Source of the DNA: Clostridia bacterium
Lineage (GTDB): Bacteria > Bacillota > Clostridia > Oscillospirales > Acutalibacteraceae
NCBI GenBank assembly: GCA_017397105.1
Contig: JAFQKF010000043.1
Location: 1 to 56,242, forward strand
Length of the DNA stretch: 56,242 nt
Direction: 5' to 3'
Under the pieces are notes generated by a model that did no database searches, had not been told where the DNA came from, and saw only the letters and a program-made list of their open reading frames with translations. Position numbers and translations under genes: made by a program. Below are positions 8,673-17,426 of this stretch, in pieces; position 1 is the stretch's first letter; every line of letters begins with the position of its first letter.

Positions 8673-9656
8673 TTAAAGTGTTATTTCCCAGTAGGATATT
8701 TCAGTGCGGTTATACGTGTAAGTGATGTGAAGCTTTCCGTTTGAATAAACAATAGCGGGGTAGGAGAATTCGCCCTCTTCGCTTTCAAGAGTGAGCACGG
8801 TTTCCCAGGTTTCGCCGTTGTCGGTTGAGCGCTGAAGGGTGAGAGGGTATCTGTCTCCCCAGTTTTCGCTTACGGGGTTGGAAACAAGGTAAAGAGTGCC
8901 GTCGGGGGTACGGTCAAGGTCAAGCCCGCTGTTATTATTGGGCAGGCACGTGGGGTAAGCCTTGCACCAGGTGACTCCGTAATCGTCGGAATCGCTTCTG
9001 TATGCCCTGCCTTTAGCGGTACGGGTGAGCATATGCACCTTACCGGGTGCCGATTCCCACAAGGTGGGCTGAATCATGGGCACAACGTTGGTAGTGTAGC
9101 GGTTGCCTGAGTTGAGAATTGCAGGCATGGTGTCGGTTTTGATTCTTTTCTGCTTGTGCCACGTTCTGCCCTCGTCAAAGGACATATCGATAAAGCAGTT
9201 CCAGCCCTTTTTCTCGGTTGAAGCAGGGGCGAGGAGTCTGCCGTCGGAAAGGCGGATTATTTTATTTTTAACGGGACCTCTGCCGCCGCATCTGTCGCCT
9301 TCCACAAGCTCAACGGGGGTTGAAAACGTTCTGCCGAGGTCCTCAGAGAAGCAAACGAAGGTGCGCCAGGAGTAGATGTGACCGCCTACCTTGAAATAAA
9401 GGCAAACGGTATTATCCTTATCAAGGAACAATACGGGGTTCCAGTGGGGAAGATTCTTGCGCGCGCTTACACTTACGGGGGTGGACCATTTTCCGTCCAC
9501 ACGGTGGGAATACCATATGTCAACGTCCTTGGATTTTTCGTATTTGCCTGCAAACCATGCAGCCATTATGCTGCCGTCGGGCAGGGGCAAAACGGTTGAA
9601 GCGTGGCATTCGGGGGTGGGTCTTTCGGTAAAAATAAACTCGTGTAAAACTTCCAT
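8673..9656 (-). CDS. Sialidase/BNR-repeat beta-propeller protein
   Basis: A 327-residue protein of the exo-sialidase-like superfamily (six-bladed propeller). The N-terminal CHASTVLPLPDGSIMAAWF and HWNPVLF patterns match sialidase-family (BNR_2) proteins, and Asp-box-like turns occur at SEDLGRTF, SFDEGRTW, SDDYGVTW and STDNGETW. There is no signal peptide, so it is probably intracellular and acts on imported glycans; the exact sugar is not known. A longer frame exists, but GGTGGAAG precedes the ATG at 9656. It stands alone between terminator 8630-8660 and the yqfD gene. Confidence 0.8.
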   Translation of the reverse strand: MEVLHEFIFTERPTPECHASTVLPLPDGSIMAAWFAGKYEKSKDVDIWYSHRVDGKWSTPVSVSARKNLPHWNPVLFLDKDNTVCLYFKVGGHIYSWRTFVCFSEDLGRTFSTPVELVEGDRCGGRGPVKNKIIRLSDGRLLAPASTEKKGWNCFIDMSFDEGRTWHKQKRIKTDTMPAILNSGNRYTTNVVPMIQPTLWESAPGKVHMLTRTAKGRAYRSDSDDYGVTWCKAYPTCLPNNNSGLDLDRTPDGTLYLVSNPVSENWGDRYPLTLQRSTDNGETWETVLTLESEEGEFSYPAIVYSNGKLHITYTYNRTEISYWEITL

Positions 9657-9718
9657 TTTTCTTCCACCTTTCAAAATCACATTCGGTAGTTTGATTATAG
9701 CAAAAAGAAAAATGTTTT

Positions 9719-10903
9719 TCAATCATCCTGTGAAAATTGTTCTTCAATCTGCATAGGGCGCAAAACTCCGATATTTTCAAGGCAGGTAAAATAACCCGTA
9801 ACGCTTCCTTTTTTGCCCGTGTCAACGAAAGAAATATCGCAGGATTCTATTTTTACATACCTCAGCTCTTTTATAAGCTGCGAGAAGAACTCGGCTTTAG
9901 CCATTGCGGAGTATTCGTATGCAGTGAGCGGCTGAGAAACCAATTCCTCGGTGTAATAGCAGGTTTTGATAATGCCGAAAGGCAGAGAAACGCAGTTGAT
10001 AAGCAGAAAGGAGGTGTCGGCAAAGGAGCTGAAATCTCCTTTTTTTGTTATCCCCAGAGGGATTGCTTTGAAAAGCAGACTGAGGGAATACGTTTTGTAA
10101 GCAGGTCTTTGCACTGTAACCTTCGGATTTTTATCAACGGACGCTTTGAACGTGCGGCTTGTCAAAGCCTCCGCGTATCCTTGTGCACCGCTCAGGTCTG
10201 TGGTGAGATTTTTATTCTCTTCAAAGCCACTTATAAGAATGTCACCTTTTAGTATGCCGCTGCCGGTTGGTATCATGGGCGTGCCGTTAAAGACGCGCAG
10301 GGTGGTGAGCGTGCCGTCGGCGCAGGCAACAAGGTCGCATTTTTCTGCATCGGATTTGTCCGGTATCGGGTCCGCTTCACGTACCTCTATCACGGCCTTG
10401 CTTCCTGATATGTTTACGTGAATCCAGGTAAGCTCGGGCAGCATTTTCAGTGCGGTGTCCCTGTAATCGGCAACGGAGATATCGTTTGAAGCGCCTACGG
10501 TAACGTCAAGCTCCTGCATGACCTCAAGGATTCTTTCACTTTCAACAGTGCTGTTACCCGTAACGCTGATGCTCCATATCCTTGTTGAAAGAAAGCTCAT
10601 TGCGGTGGCAAAGATTATCAGCCCTGCCGCAAGCCCGAGCCGCAGGCGGCGCTTTTTTATTATAAGGGAGAATGCGTGCTTTTCGGCAATGCGCACTTTC
10701 ATCCCCGATTTTCTGGCACACGGTCTTATCTTTTTGTAGCTTCTCACGTCGGCACAGGCGGTTATGACTCCTCCGCTTGATTTTAAATCCCATATGTTGA
10801 TGCCGTTGCGTGAGCAGAGGTTTATGAATCTTTCGGGGAAGCCGCCCGTAGCCGTAAAGCGCACGTAGCCGAGAAGAAAGCGTATGATTTTTAAAATAAA
10901 CAT
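9719..10903 (-). CDS. yqfD: Sporulation protein YqfD
   Basis: A 394-residue membrane protein of the YqfD family, which in Bacillus and Clostridia is conserved among endospore formers and expressed in the mother cell. The N-terminus has the family pattern GYVRFTATGGFPERFINLC, a membrane helix lies at about 90-110 and most of the rest is predicted to be outside the membrane; EVREADPIPDK and AKAEFF are also typical. It follows yqfC by 12 bases on the same strand, the standard arrangement. Its exact biochemical role is not established. Confidence 0.88.
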   Translation of the reverse strand: MFILKIIRFLLGYVRFTATGGFPERFINLCSRNGINIWDLKSSGGVITACADVRSYKKIRPCARKSGMKVRIAEKHAFSLIIKKRRLRLGLAAGLIIFATAMSFLSTRIWSISVTGNSTVESERILEVMQELDVTVGASNDISVADYRDTALKMLPELTWIHVNISGSKAVIEVREADPIPDKSDAEKCDLVACADGTLTTLRVFNGTPMIPTGSGILKGDILISGFEENKNLTTDLSGAQGYAEALTSRTFKASVDKNPKVTVQRPAYKTYSLSLLFKAIPLGITKKGDFSSFADTSFLLINCVSLPFGIIKTCYYTEELVSQPLTAYEYSAMAKAEFFSQLIKELRYVKIESCDISFVDTGKKGSVTGYFTCLENIGVLRPMQIEEQFSQDD

Positions 10904-10915
10904 AGTCTGTGCACC

Positions 10916-11215
10916 CTATGAAGTAAAATCTATTCCCGTAATACAGCCCGTCACAACCGCCTGACCGTTTTGCATTGATATAACGGTAAGGTCACAGCCG
11001 CATATATGGACAACAAGCTTTGCCGTGTTGATTTTTATACTGTTTTCGCCGTATTCCAGTATTCCGATGCAGCCGTCTACGGTTGCTGTGCGGTTGCTTT
11101 CAAGCTCAATATGAGTGTAGCCCGGGATAGAGCCCAACGGAATTTCAAGCGCTTCGCTGATTTTTTCGACTATCTCGTCGCCGTCGGGTAAGTTGCGTTG
11201 CCTTCTTCTGTTCAA
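10916..11215 (-). CDS. yqfC: Sporulation protein YqfC (YabP/YqfC family)
   Basis: A 99-residue protein of the YabP/YqfC family, usually found directly before yqfD, as here. The ending LTVISMQNGQAVVTGCITGIDF is a family hallmark in shortened form (L.V..M....V.G.I..I.F). The track frame opens with GTG at 11224, but that GTG is part of a GAGAGGTG box; I prefer TTG at 11215, six bases after the box. It diverges from the ylbJ-like gene, with both starts within about 85 bases, so a shared control region is likely. Confidence 0.8.
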   Translation of the reverse strand: MNRRRQRNLPDGDEIVEKISEALEIPLGSIPGYTHIELESNRTATVDGCIGILEYGENSIKINTAKLVVHICGCDLTVISMQNGQAVVTGCITGIDFTS

Positions 11216-11299
11216 TTCTTTCACCTCTCAAACAGATTATGCCGCTTTTGCCATTAAAATGACTTTTTCAGCATATTATCATGAAAAGAGGTGAAGTGT

Positions 11300-12334
11300 A
11301 TGAAAAAAACGGTATGGCTTGCGGCGGCGTGCTTTTGCGTGGCGCTGATTGCTTTTTCAGGCAACGTCGCTCAGGGGATAAGGCAGGCTTTTTTACTTTG
11401 CACGGACGTGCTGATACCCTCGGTTTTTCCGTTTATGGCACTTACCTGCATTGCAGGGGCGGCGAGTGCAACGGGGAATAGCGGAAAGGTTGGCAGGTTT
11501 TTCAGCAAGGTATTCTGCATCCCTGCAAGCACGGTGGGGGTGTGGGCGTTTTCAATGCTCGGCGGTTATCCCGTGGGTGCATCCATGAGCGCTCAACTGC
11601 TTGAGAGGGGAGAAATCACTGCGCCGCAGTCAAAAACGCTTACCCTGATTTGCTTTAATGCAGGGCCGGCGTTTGTTATAAATGCTTTGGGGATGGGAAT
11701 GCTCGGCTCAAAAAAAGCAGGGGCGGTGGTGTTTGCCGGGGTATGCACTGCGGCGGTGCTGACGGGAGCTGTTGCAGGCAGGATTTATAAGCCGGATTTA
11801 AGGGTTGGTAAAACTGTTAATAATACAAATGCTGACGGCATGGCTCAGGCAGTGGTGCAGGGAGTTTACACGGCAGGCAGGAATATGCTGGGCATATGCG
11901 CATGGGTACTGTTTTTTTCTGCGCTGATTTCCCTTGTTTTGATGTTCCCCGTTAAAAAGGAAGTGCAGGATGTTGCGGTTATGCTGCTTGAGATAACTCA
12001 GGGCTGTGCAAGGGGAGCGGCAGGGCTTTCTTTACCTGCGGTGGCGGCTTTTGTTTCATTTGGCGGAGTGTGCGTGCTGTGCCAGGTGCTTTCGATTGCT
12101 CAAAGGAGTGCAGTCAAACTCAGTGAAATATTGATAACGAGGGCGTTTTCCGCCGCCGTTGCTTATGCGGTGACAGGAGCGCTGCTGAAAATATTTCCCG
12201 TTGAGGCGGCGGTTAATGTCAACGCTTCGTTTGATACGGTTATGCCGTATTCGCACAGCGTGGCGTCGGCGGTGATGCTTATGATTTTATGCGTAATATT
12301 GATTTTTGACCTTGATACAAAGCAAAAAGTGTGA
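11300..12334 (+). CDS. ylbJ: YlbJ-like sporulation integral membrane protein
   Basis: A 344-residue protein with about eight hydrophobic segments. The stretches LIPSVFPFMALTCI and FSMLGGYPVGA, and FNAGPAFVINALG, fit the nucleoside-recognition/YlbJ family needed for forespore coat or cortex assembly in Bacillus. A GTG nine bases upstream is inside the ribosome binding site AGAGGTGAAG, so ATG 11300 is taken. Together with the divergent yqfC-yqfD pair it forms a small sporulation cluster, which supports an endospore-forming host. The assignment to YlbJ rather than a close paralogue is likely but not certain. Confidence 0.78.
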   Translation: MKKTVWLAAACFCVALIAFSGNVAQGIRQAFLLCTDVLIPSVFPFMALTCIAGAASATGNSGKVGRFFSKVFCIPASTVGVWAFSMLGGYPVGASMSAQLLERGEITAPQSKTLTLICFNAGPAFVINALGMGMLGSKKAGAVVFAGVCTAAVLTGAVAGRIYKPDLRVGKTVNNTNADGMAQAVVQGVYTAGRNMLGICAWVLFFSALISLVLMFPVKKEVQDVAVMLLEITQGCARGAAGLSLPAVAAFVSFGGVCVLCQVLSIAQRSAVKLSEILITRAFSAAVAYAVTGALLKIFPVEAAVNVNASFDTVMPYSHSVASAVMLMILCVILIFDLDTKQKV

Positions 12335-12369
12335 TAACATAAAGGCAGATAATCTGTGAGGTGTAAGGA

Positions 12370-12588
12370 ATGAAAAAGAAGCTTTTCAATGCAAAGGAGC
12401 ATCCTGCTTCCTGCGTTTATTGCCAGTACGGCAGACTTTCGCCGGGCGGAGTTTCCGTTTTGTGCGTAAGAAAAGGCATAGTAAAGCCTGACGGCAAGTG
12501 CCGTAAATTTATCTATGACCCATTAAAGAGAGAGCCTCAGGTTCCGCCTGAGCTTCCCAAGGCAGATGCTGCCGATTTTGAAATTTAA
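12370..12588 (+). CDS. Small four-cysteine protein
   Basis: A 72-residue protein with Cys in the pattern CVYCQYG, then VLCV and GKCRKF, which could bind one zinc ion. The C-terminal half is Pro-rich and acidic. I recall only hypothetical Clostridia proteins of this shape, often encoded near ylbJ-like genes. It lies 35 bases after ylbJ on the same strand and is probably co-transcribed. Function unknown. Confidence 0.7.
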   Translation: MKKKLFNAKEHPASCVYCQYGRLSPGGVSVLCVRKGIVKPDGKCRKFIYDPLKREPQVPPELPKADAADFEI

Positions 12589-12603
12589 CAGTGATAAAAA
12601 GAT

Positions 12604-12633
12604 AACGGGCTGCCTCGTAAGAGACAGCCCGTT
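12604..12633. terminator. Terminator between convergent genes
   Basis: AACGGGCTG and CAGCCCGTT form a near-perfect stem. On the minus strand it is followed by ATCTTTTTATC, so it best serves the lipoprotein gene at 12652-13572, and possibly the small Cys gene too. Confidence 0.8.
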
Positions 12634-12651
12634 GCTGATTGTTTGAAATTA

Positions 12652-13572
12652 TTATTCATCGGGATGAGCGGCTGCATAATCCTCGGTCATAAATACCATA
12701 ACGCTTGCGTTGCCGCCGAAGTGAGCAACAAGGTCAAAATAGGTGGGGATGTAAAGCAGGTGGATATAATCCTCGCCGTAAATGGTCATGCGCTCAAAAG
12801 TGCCTGCGTTTTTGAAATCCTCTGAAATTTTGACGCCTGTTATTTCCTCAAGAGTGGAAATCTTGAAATAAAGGTCGGAGAGGGTGATGTAGTAGCAGAA
12901 ATCCTCGCCGGGAACAACGTCTTTACCGTTGACTTTGTAAGCAAGATCGTCTTTACTCAGGAAGATGGACATATCCTTTTCTTCGGTTGCAACGGACATG
13001 GGTGAATAGTTTGAGAATTCAAGTGCTGCGCCGTTTTTGGCGATAACGCCGAAATCGAAATCGGGAGCAACGAGGTGAACCTTGCCGTCCTTGACTTCAA
13101 GGGAGAGCTCGAATTTTTCATCAAAGTCTGTTTTTGCAACTACGGTGAACTGAGAGCCGCCGCCGAGAGATTCGGGCAGCTCCATGTAATCGCAGCAGGC
13201 AACGGTCTTCATACCCTCTACGTCGCCGTAGCCAACGATGAAAACTTCCTCTACGCCGTCGTTGTCGATATCCATAATTTCTGCGTCGGTCACTTCGTAG
13301 CCGAGAGCCTCGGCATCGTCAACGCCTTTGTTGAGTATGTAGGTGAAGTTCTTCTGTGAATCGTAGAAGAATTCGATATCCTCGCTGTCGCTTTCAAAAT
13401 CCGTTACCTTTTCAACGGCTTTGTCATCAAAGTAACCGCCCATTACAGTGTCCTTGAAAGCTTCTTCAAGCATCTTTTTGTCATCTCTGCTTACACCGCT
13501 GCAGGCGGTAAGGGAGAGAGCAAGCGCTGCGCAGAGCAGGAGGCTGATAACTGATGTGATTTTCTTTTTCAT
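12652..13572 (-). CDS. Secreted lipoprotein of unknown function
   Basis: A 306-residue protein with a lysine-rich start, a hydrophobic segment and the lipobox LTAC with Cys near residue 24, so it is lipid-anchored on the outer face of the membrane. Residues about 100-115 contain DIDNDGVEEVFIVG, a Ca-binding-like DxDxDG loop as in VCBS/FG-GAP proteins. The rest is not recognised. AGGAGA precedes the ATG. It lies 21 bases after the phosphoesterase gene on the same strand, so the two may be co-transcribed. Confidence 0.75.
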   Translation of the reverse strand: MKKKITSVISLLLCAALALSLTACSGVSRDDKKMLEEAFKDTVMGGYFDDKAVEKVTDFESDSEDIEFFYDSQKNFTYILNKGVDDAEALGYEVTDAEIMDIDNDGVEEVFIVGYGDVEGMKTVACCDYMELPESLGGGSQFTVVAKTDFDEKFELSLEVKDGKVHLVAPDFDFGVIAKNGAALEFSNYSPMSVATEEKDMSIFLSKDDLAYKVNGKDVVPGEDFCYYITLSDLYFKISTLEEITGVKISEDFKNAGTFERMTIYGEDYIHLLYIPTYFDLVAHFGGNASVMVFMTEDYAAAHPDE

Positions 13573-13593
13573 GTTGAATGTCTCCTTTCAGTT

Positions 13594-14286
13594 TTACCTT
13601 ATGATTTCGCCTGTAAGAATGTTTACGATATTCTGATAAACTGCTATATGCGTGCCTGAAATATATTTATCAAGATGCATCGAGCCGAAAAACCAGCGCT
13701 TGAATTTACAGACCTCAGAAAGCTCTTCAAGGTAGGTGTTAAGGCCTGTGACGCTTGCGCTTTCACTGTCCTTGAGCCTTAAGAAGCTTTTGATTTTAAC
13801 GGGAGGCTCGTGGGTGATAACGTAATCAACCGTGCAGTTGTGATTTTCAAGATTCTCTGCGCCGAAAAGCAGCTCATCCCTTGTGGGAAATTCAGCCTTT
13901 GACCATGAGTTGTTCTCGAATCTTATATCGATATCGGGGCTTTCGCCGCCGCCCATGGTGAAGAACGAAAGACTCTCGATATTATAAATCTGGCCGCGCA
14001 TCAGGTGATAAAGATTGCCGCAGATGTGGTGCGCCTTACCGCCGTTGAAATCAACGGTTTCATAAGAATTAAGAAGCTCGAAGTTTTCGTGAGTGCCGTC
14101 AATAAAGCAGATGCTGTATTTCTTTTTGCCGAGCTTTTTAAGGATTTTCTGCTCTTTTTTGCTGTTATCCCAGATAAAGCCGAAATCGCCGCAAACAATG
14201 AGCGTGTCACCTTTTTTGAGCGTTTTTGCAGCCGCACTTTCAAAACGGCTTATATCGCCGTGGGTGTCGCCCGTAACGTATATCAT
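13594..14286 (-). CDS. Calcineurin-like metallophosphoesterase
   Basis: A 230-residue cytoplasmic protein with the five metal-binding blocks of this superfamily: GDTHGD at residues 6-11, VCGDFGFIWD, DGTHEN in place of GNHE, a THEPP block, and SMHLD near the end. Such enzymes hydrolyse phosphomonoesters or diesters with two metal ions; the substrate is unknown. The variant GTHEN is usual in a Firmicutes subgroup. It is divergent from the D,D-carboxypeptidase gene. Confidence 0.85.
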   Translation of the reverse strand: MIYVTGDTHGDISRFESAAAKTLKKGDTLIVCGDFGFIWDNSKKEQKILKKLGKKKYSICFIDGTHENFELLNSYETVDFNGGKAHHICGNLYHLMRGQIYNIESLSFFTMGGGESPDIDIRFENNSWSKAEFPTRDELLFGAENLENHNCTVDYVITHEPPVKIKSFLRLKDSESASVTGLNTYLEELSEVCKFKRWFFGSMHLDKYISGTHIAVYQNIVNILTGEIIR

Positions 14287-14427
14287 AATTGCATTGCCCC
14301 TCTGAATTTGTGTATAAATTAAGGATTTTGCTATTTATTTTTTAAAAGAAAGGTGATATAATCAAAAACGGTGCACAAAATCAAACTCTGTGCATATATA
14401 TAATACTACATTTACGGTGTAAAGTCT

Positions 14428-15792
14428 ATGAAAAAATTTTTAATTTTACTCTTAACGTTCATTATTTTTTGTTCGTCGTTGCTCAGCGTGCCGTCTTCTG
14501 CGTCTTATAATTCTTTAACGGATAAATTAGGTCTGCACGCCGATACTTATCTTTTGCTCAGCCTTGATAATTCAACGGTGATTTTTGAAAGCAATGCGGA
14601 TAAGCAGAGGGCTCCCGCTTCGCTTACCAAAATCGTAACCGCCGCAGTCGTGCTTGAGAATTGTAAAAATCTTGAGCAGGTCATAACCGTGCCTGAGTAT
14701 TGCATAGAAATGCTTAAGGGCACGGGCAGCTCCGTTGACGGTCTTAAGGCAGGCGAGGAGATGAAGATTATCGACCTTCTTTACTGCCTGCTTGTTGAAA
14801 GTGCGAACGATGCGGCGCTTGTGCTTGCGGATTATGTAGGTAACGGCAACATTGATTCGTTTATAAAGATGATGAACGACCTTGCGGCAAAGCTCGGTTG
14901 TAACAACACAAGCTTTGTAAACCCTCACGGTCTTGATGACGATTATCAGTTTACCACCGCAAGGGATATTGCAACTCTTGCCGTTCATGCTTTGTCTTAC
15001 CCCGTTTTCAAGGAGATAGTAAGCAGGCTTACGTATCAGGTGCCCGAATCCAATATGAGAAAAGAGCGTACTATCTACAACACGAATAAGATGCTCAACC
15101 CCGGCATTTCGGATTATTACAGCAAGTATGTAAACGGTGTGAAAACAGGCTCTACCTCCAAGGCAGGTCAGTGTGTGGTTTCAACCGCATCTAAGGACGG
15201 CTATAACTACCTCTGCGTGGTAATGGGAGCGGAGTTCCTCAATATTGACGATGATTCTGCGCTTGAAAACTGTGCGTTCATTGATGCAAAGGCAATGCTT
15301 ACCTGGGCTATTGAAACCCTTGAGCTTGTTAAGATTTCCGATTCCGGCAGAGCGGTGGCGGAGGTGCCTGTTGAGCATTCGTGGTCAACGGATTTTGTCA
15401 CTCTTACCCCGAGTGAGGACAGTTATGAGCTCGTACCCATGGGCACCGATGACGGCAGCGTTCTCATTGAACCCGTTGCAGACACTGTGCCGAAGAGCAT
15501 CAAAGCGCCCGTCAAAAAGGGTGACGTTATATGCAAGGCGAACGTTATGTACGCAGGCGAAGCGATAGCACAGATTGACCTTGTTGCATCTTCTGATGCG
15601 GACAGAAGCGTTATCCTTTACGTGTTCTCGTTTTTTGCAAGGATTTTTGAAAATACAATTGTTAAGATTATCGCTGTAATTATAGTGGCTGCTGCGGCGT
15701 TTTATGCGTTTGTTATCGTAAGAGCGAGAGTCCGCAGACGCAAAAACAGAAACTTCAAGGTCGTTTCTTACAGGGATATGACCAGAAAATAA
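14428..15792 (+). CDS. Serine-type D-Ala-D-Ala carboxypeptidase (PBP5/DacF-like)
   Basis: A 454-residue penicillin-binding protein that trims the terminal D-Ala of peptidoglycan stem peptides. It has a signal peptide (1-25), the SxxK motif with Ser65 and Lys68 (ASLTKIV), SAN starting at Ser125, KTG starting at Lys239 (GVKTGST), a C-terminal beta-domain and a final membrane helix (about 407-432) with a basic tail as anchor. Length fits DacA/DacF types; DacF acts in sporulation, but that specific role cannot be proven here. The ribosome binding site is weak. It is followed 12 bases later by an acetyltransferase gene. Confidence 0.9.
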   Translation: MKKFLILLLTFIIFCSSLLSVPSSASYNSLTDKLGLHADTYLLLSLDNSTVIFESNADKQRAPASLTKIVTAAVVLENCKNLEQVITVPEYCIEMLKGTGSSVDGLKAGEEMKIIDLLYCLLVESANDAALVLADYVGNGNIDSFIKMMNDLAAKLGCNNTSFVNPHGLDDDYQFTTARDIATLAVHALSYPVFKEIVSRLTYQVPESNMRKERTIYNTNKMLNPGISDYYSKYVNGVKTGSTSKAGQCVVSTASKDGYNYLCVVMGAEFLNIDDDSALENCAFIDAKAMLTWAIETLELVKISDSGRAVAEVPVEHSWSTDFVTLTPSEDSYELVPMGTDDGSVLIEPVADTVPKSIKAPVKKGDVICKANVMYAGEAIAQIDLVASSDADRSVILYVFSFFARIFENTIVKIIAVIIVAAAAFYAFVIVRARVRRRKNRNFKVVSYRDMTRK

Positions 15793-15804
15793 TCGGAGGC
15801 ATTT

Positions 15805-16965
15805 ATGGCGGATATTTACATAGGCAGAGCGCCGAAGGAAGACTATGAGCAGCTTATGGATATGCTCGATGACGTTTTCTTTGCTGAGGATGAAGAGCCG
15901 AGAAGGGATTTCCGTTCTCTTCTTCCCAAGCTTTACAAGGAAGAATATGACCCCTGCTACAATAATTTCATCATTAAATATGGTGGCGAAATAAAAGGGG
16001 CGGTGGGGCTTTTTCCTTTTGATTTCATGGTATGCGGCAGCAGAATCAGGGTTGCAGGTATAGGAAACGTTGCCTGCACAAGGGATTCAAGAGGCAACGG
16101 CAACATGACGAAGTGTCTTGAGGCGGCGCTTGAAAGCGCAATCAATGACGGTGCGGATATCTCAATGCTCGGCGGCGACCGTCAGCGTTACGGTTTTTTC
16201 GGCTACGAGCCCATGGGAGTTAATCTCAGATTCCGTATGACTGACAGAAGCCTTAAACTCAGCGGCATCGATATGGATTATAAATGCGATGCGGTAGAGG
16301 TAAAAGAGGGCGATACTGCGAGAATTGAAAAAATTCAGAATCTTCTCAGAAGACAGCCGTTTTACCCCGTGCGTGAGGATGAAAAGCTGGTTGATATTCT
16401 CAGCTCGTGGTGCAACAAGCCTTATGCGGTAGAGGAAAACGGCGAATTCAGGGGCTTTTTCACTATGGGCAATGACGGCGGAATAGGCGATTTCGTGCCT
16501 GCTGAGCCTGAGGATTGGTTTAAGCTTATCCTTTGCGCCATGCGCCTTGGCGGAAGAAAAGAATTCAATATAAGCGCTCCCGATTTTAATCCGAAGCTTG
16601 CAAAACTGCTCAGTGATGCCTGCGCCGGCGTGCACTCAACCCACGTTGAGTCAATGTGCGTGTTCAATTACAAGAACGTTATTGAAGCGTTTCTTAAGCT
16701 TAAAGCGCAGGTCAGCCGCCTTGCCGACGGTAAGGTTACGCTGCTTATTCACGGCAAACGCTGTGACGAAAAGCTTAAAATCAGCGTTAAGGATAACGAA
16801 GTATGTGTTTGCGAGAGTGAAAATGAAGCTGACCTTGAGCTTGAACACCGCGAGGCACAAAGGCTTATTGCCTCCGTTTATTCGGAGAGAAGAGGCGAGC
16901 TCAGGCCCGAAATTGCGGCATGGTTCCCCATCCCGATTTATTGCTACGGGGCTGACAGCGTATAA
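15805..16965 (+). CDS. GNAT-family (Eis-like) N-acetyltransferase
   Basis: A 386-residue protein with an N-terminal GNAT domain: VAGIGNVACTRDSRGNGNMTK matches the acetyl-CoA loop (R/Q-x-x-G-x-G/A) and GGDRQRYGFFGYEPMG follows. A second GNAT-like half and an SCP2-like C-terminal domain give the Eis-type length. Such enzymes acetylate amino groups on proteins, antibiotics or small molecules; the substrate is unknown. It shares a unit with the carboxypeptidase and ends at the terminator 16970-17003. Confidence 0.82.
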   Translation: MADIYIGRAPKEDYEQLMDMLDDVFFAEDEEPRRDFRSLLPKLYKEEYDPCYNNFIIKYGGEIKGAVGLFPFDFMVCGSRIRVAGIGNVACTRDSRGNGNMTKCLEAALESAINDGADISMLGGDRQRYGFFGYEPMGVNLRFRMTDRSLKLSGIDMDYKCDAVEVKEGDTARIEKIQNLLRRQPFYPVREDEKLVDILSSWCNKPYAVEENGEFRGFFTMGNDGGIGDFVPAEPEDWFKLILCAMRLGGRKEFNISAPDFNPKLAKLLSDACAGVHSTHVESMCVFNYKNVIEAFLKLKAQVSRLADGKVTLLIHGKRCDEKLKISVKDNEVCVCESENEADLELEHREAQRLIASVYSERRGELRPEIAAWFPIPIYCYGADSV

Positions 16966-16969
16966 AAAT

Positions 16970-17003
16970 AACACGGTAACGTTTTTGACGTTGCCGTGTT
17001 TTT
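16970..17003. terminator. Bidirectional terminator
   Basis: ACACGGTAACG pairs with CGTTGCCGTGT around a T-rich loop, followed by TTTTTG; it lies between convergent genes. Confidence 0.85.
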
Positions 17004-17007
17004 GCGT

Positions 17008-17259
17008 TTACTGATTATTGACGATTTCCTTAAGAGCCTTTGCAAGCTGGTCAGGGCAGGAGGTGGGCTTGAAGCCGCAGCGTATACCCTCAAGCTTGCC
17101 TATAACGTCCTGAGCGTTCATTCCCTTTACCATGCTTGCGATTCCCTTGAGATTGCCGTCGCATCCGCCGTGGAAGCGTACGCTCTCAATAACGTCGCCA
17201 GTCATCTCAATATCAATCCACATAGAGCAGGTGCCTTTGGTTTTGTATTTGTAAGTCAT
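17008..17259 (-). CDS. TSCPD-domain protein (TIGR03905 type)
   Basis: An 83-residue protein matching the small TSCPD family: the motif FHGGCDGNLKGI, then GMNAQDVI and the name-giving TSCPDQLA near the C-terminus with conserved cysteines. The same domain occurs at the end of some ribonucleotide reductases; the role of free-standing members is unknown. The longer frame to 17346 is discarded because AAAGGCGGAATT lies before the ATG at 17259. Confidence 0.85.
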   Translation of the reverse strand: MTYKYKTKGTCSMWIDIEMTGDVIESVRFHGGCDGNLKGIASMVKGMNAQDVIGKLEGIRCGFKPTSCPDQLAKALKEIVNNQ

Positions 17260-17426
17260 AATCAATTCCGCCTTTTCATTGTGTGAATATCCCCGTGTGC
17301 TTACGGGTTGTTGGTACAGTTTAACGCGTTGTGCAGGAAATTTCAAGGGTTTTCTTTAATTTTGTGGTTTACAGTTTTGATTTTAACTGTTATAATTATA
17401 AAATAAATAAGTTATCGGAGGGTAAA

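Noticed and set aside
14371-14398. TGCACA...TGTGCA inverted repeat before the carboxypeptidase gene
   Set aside because: Only six-base arms with an 11-base gap; too weak to call an operator.
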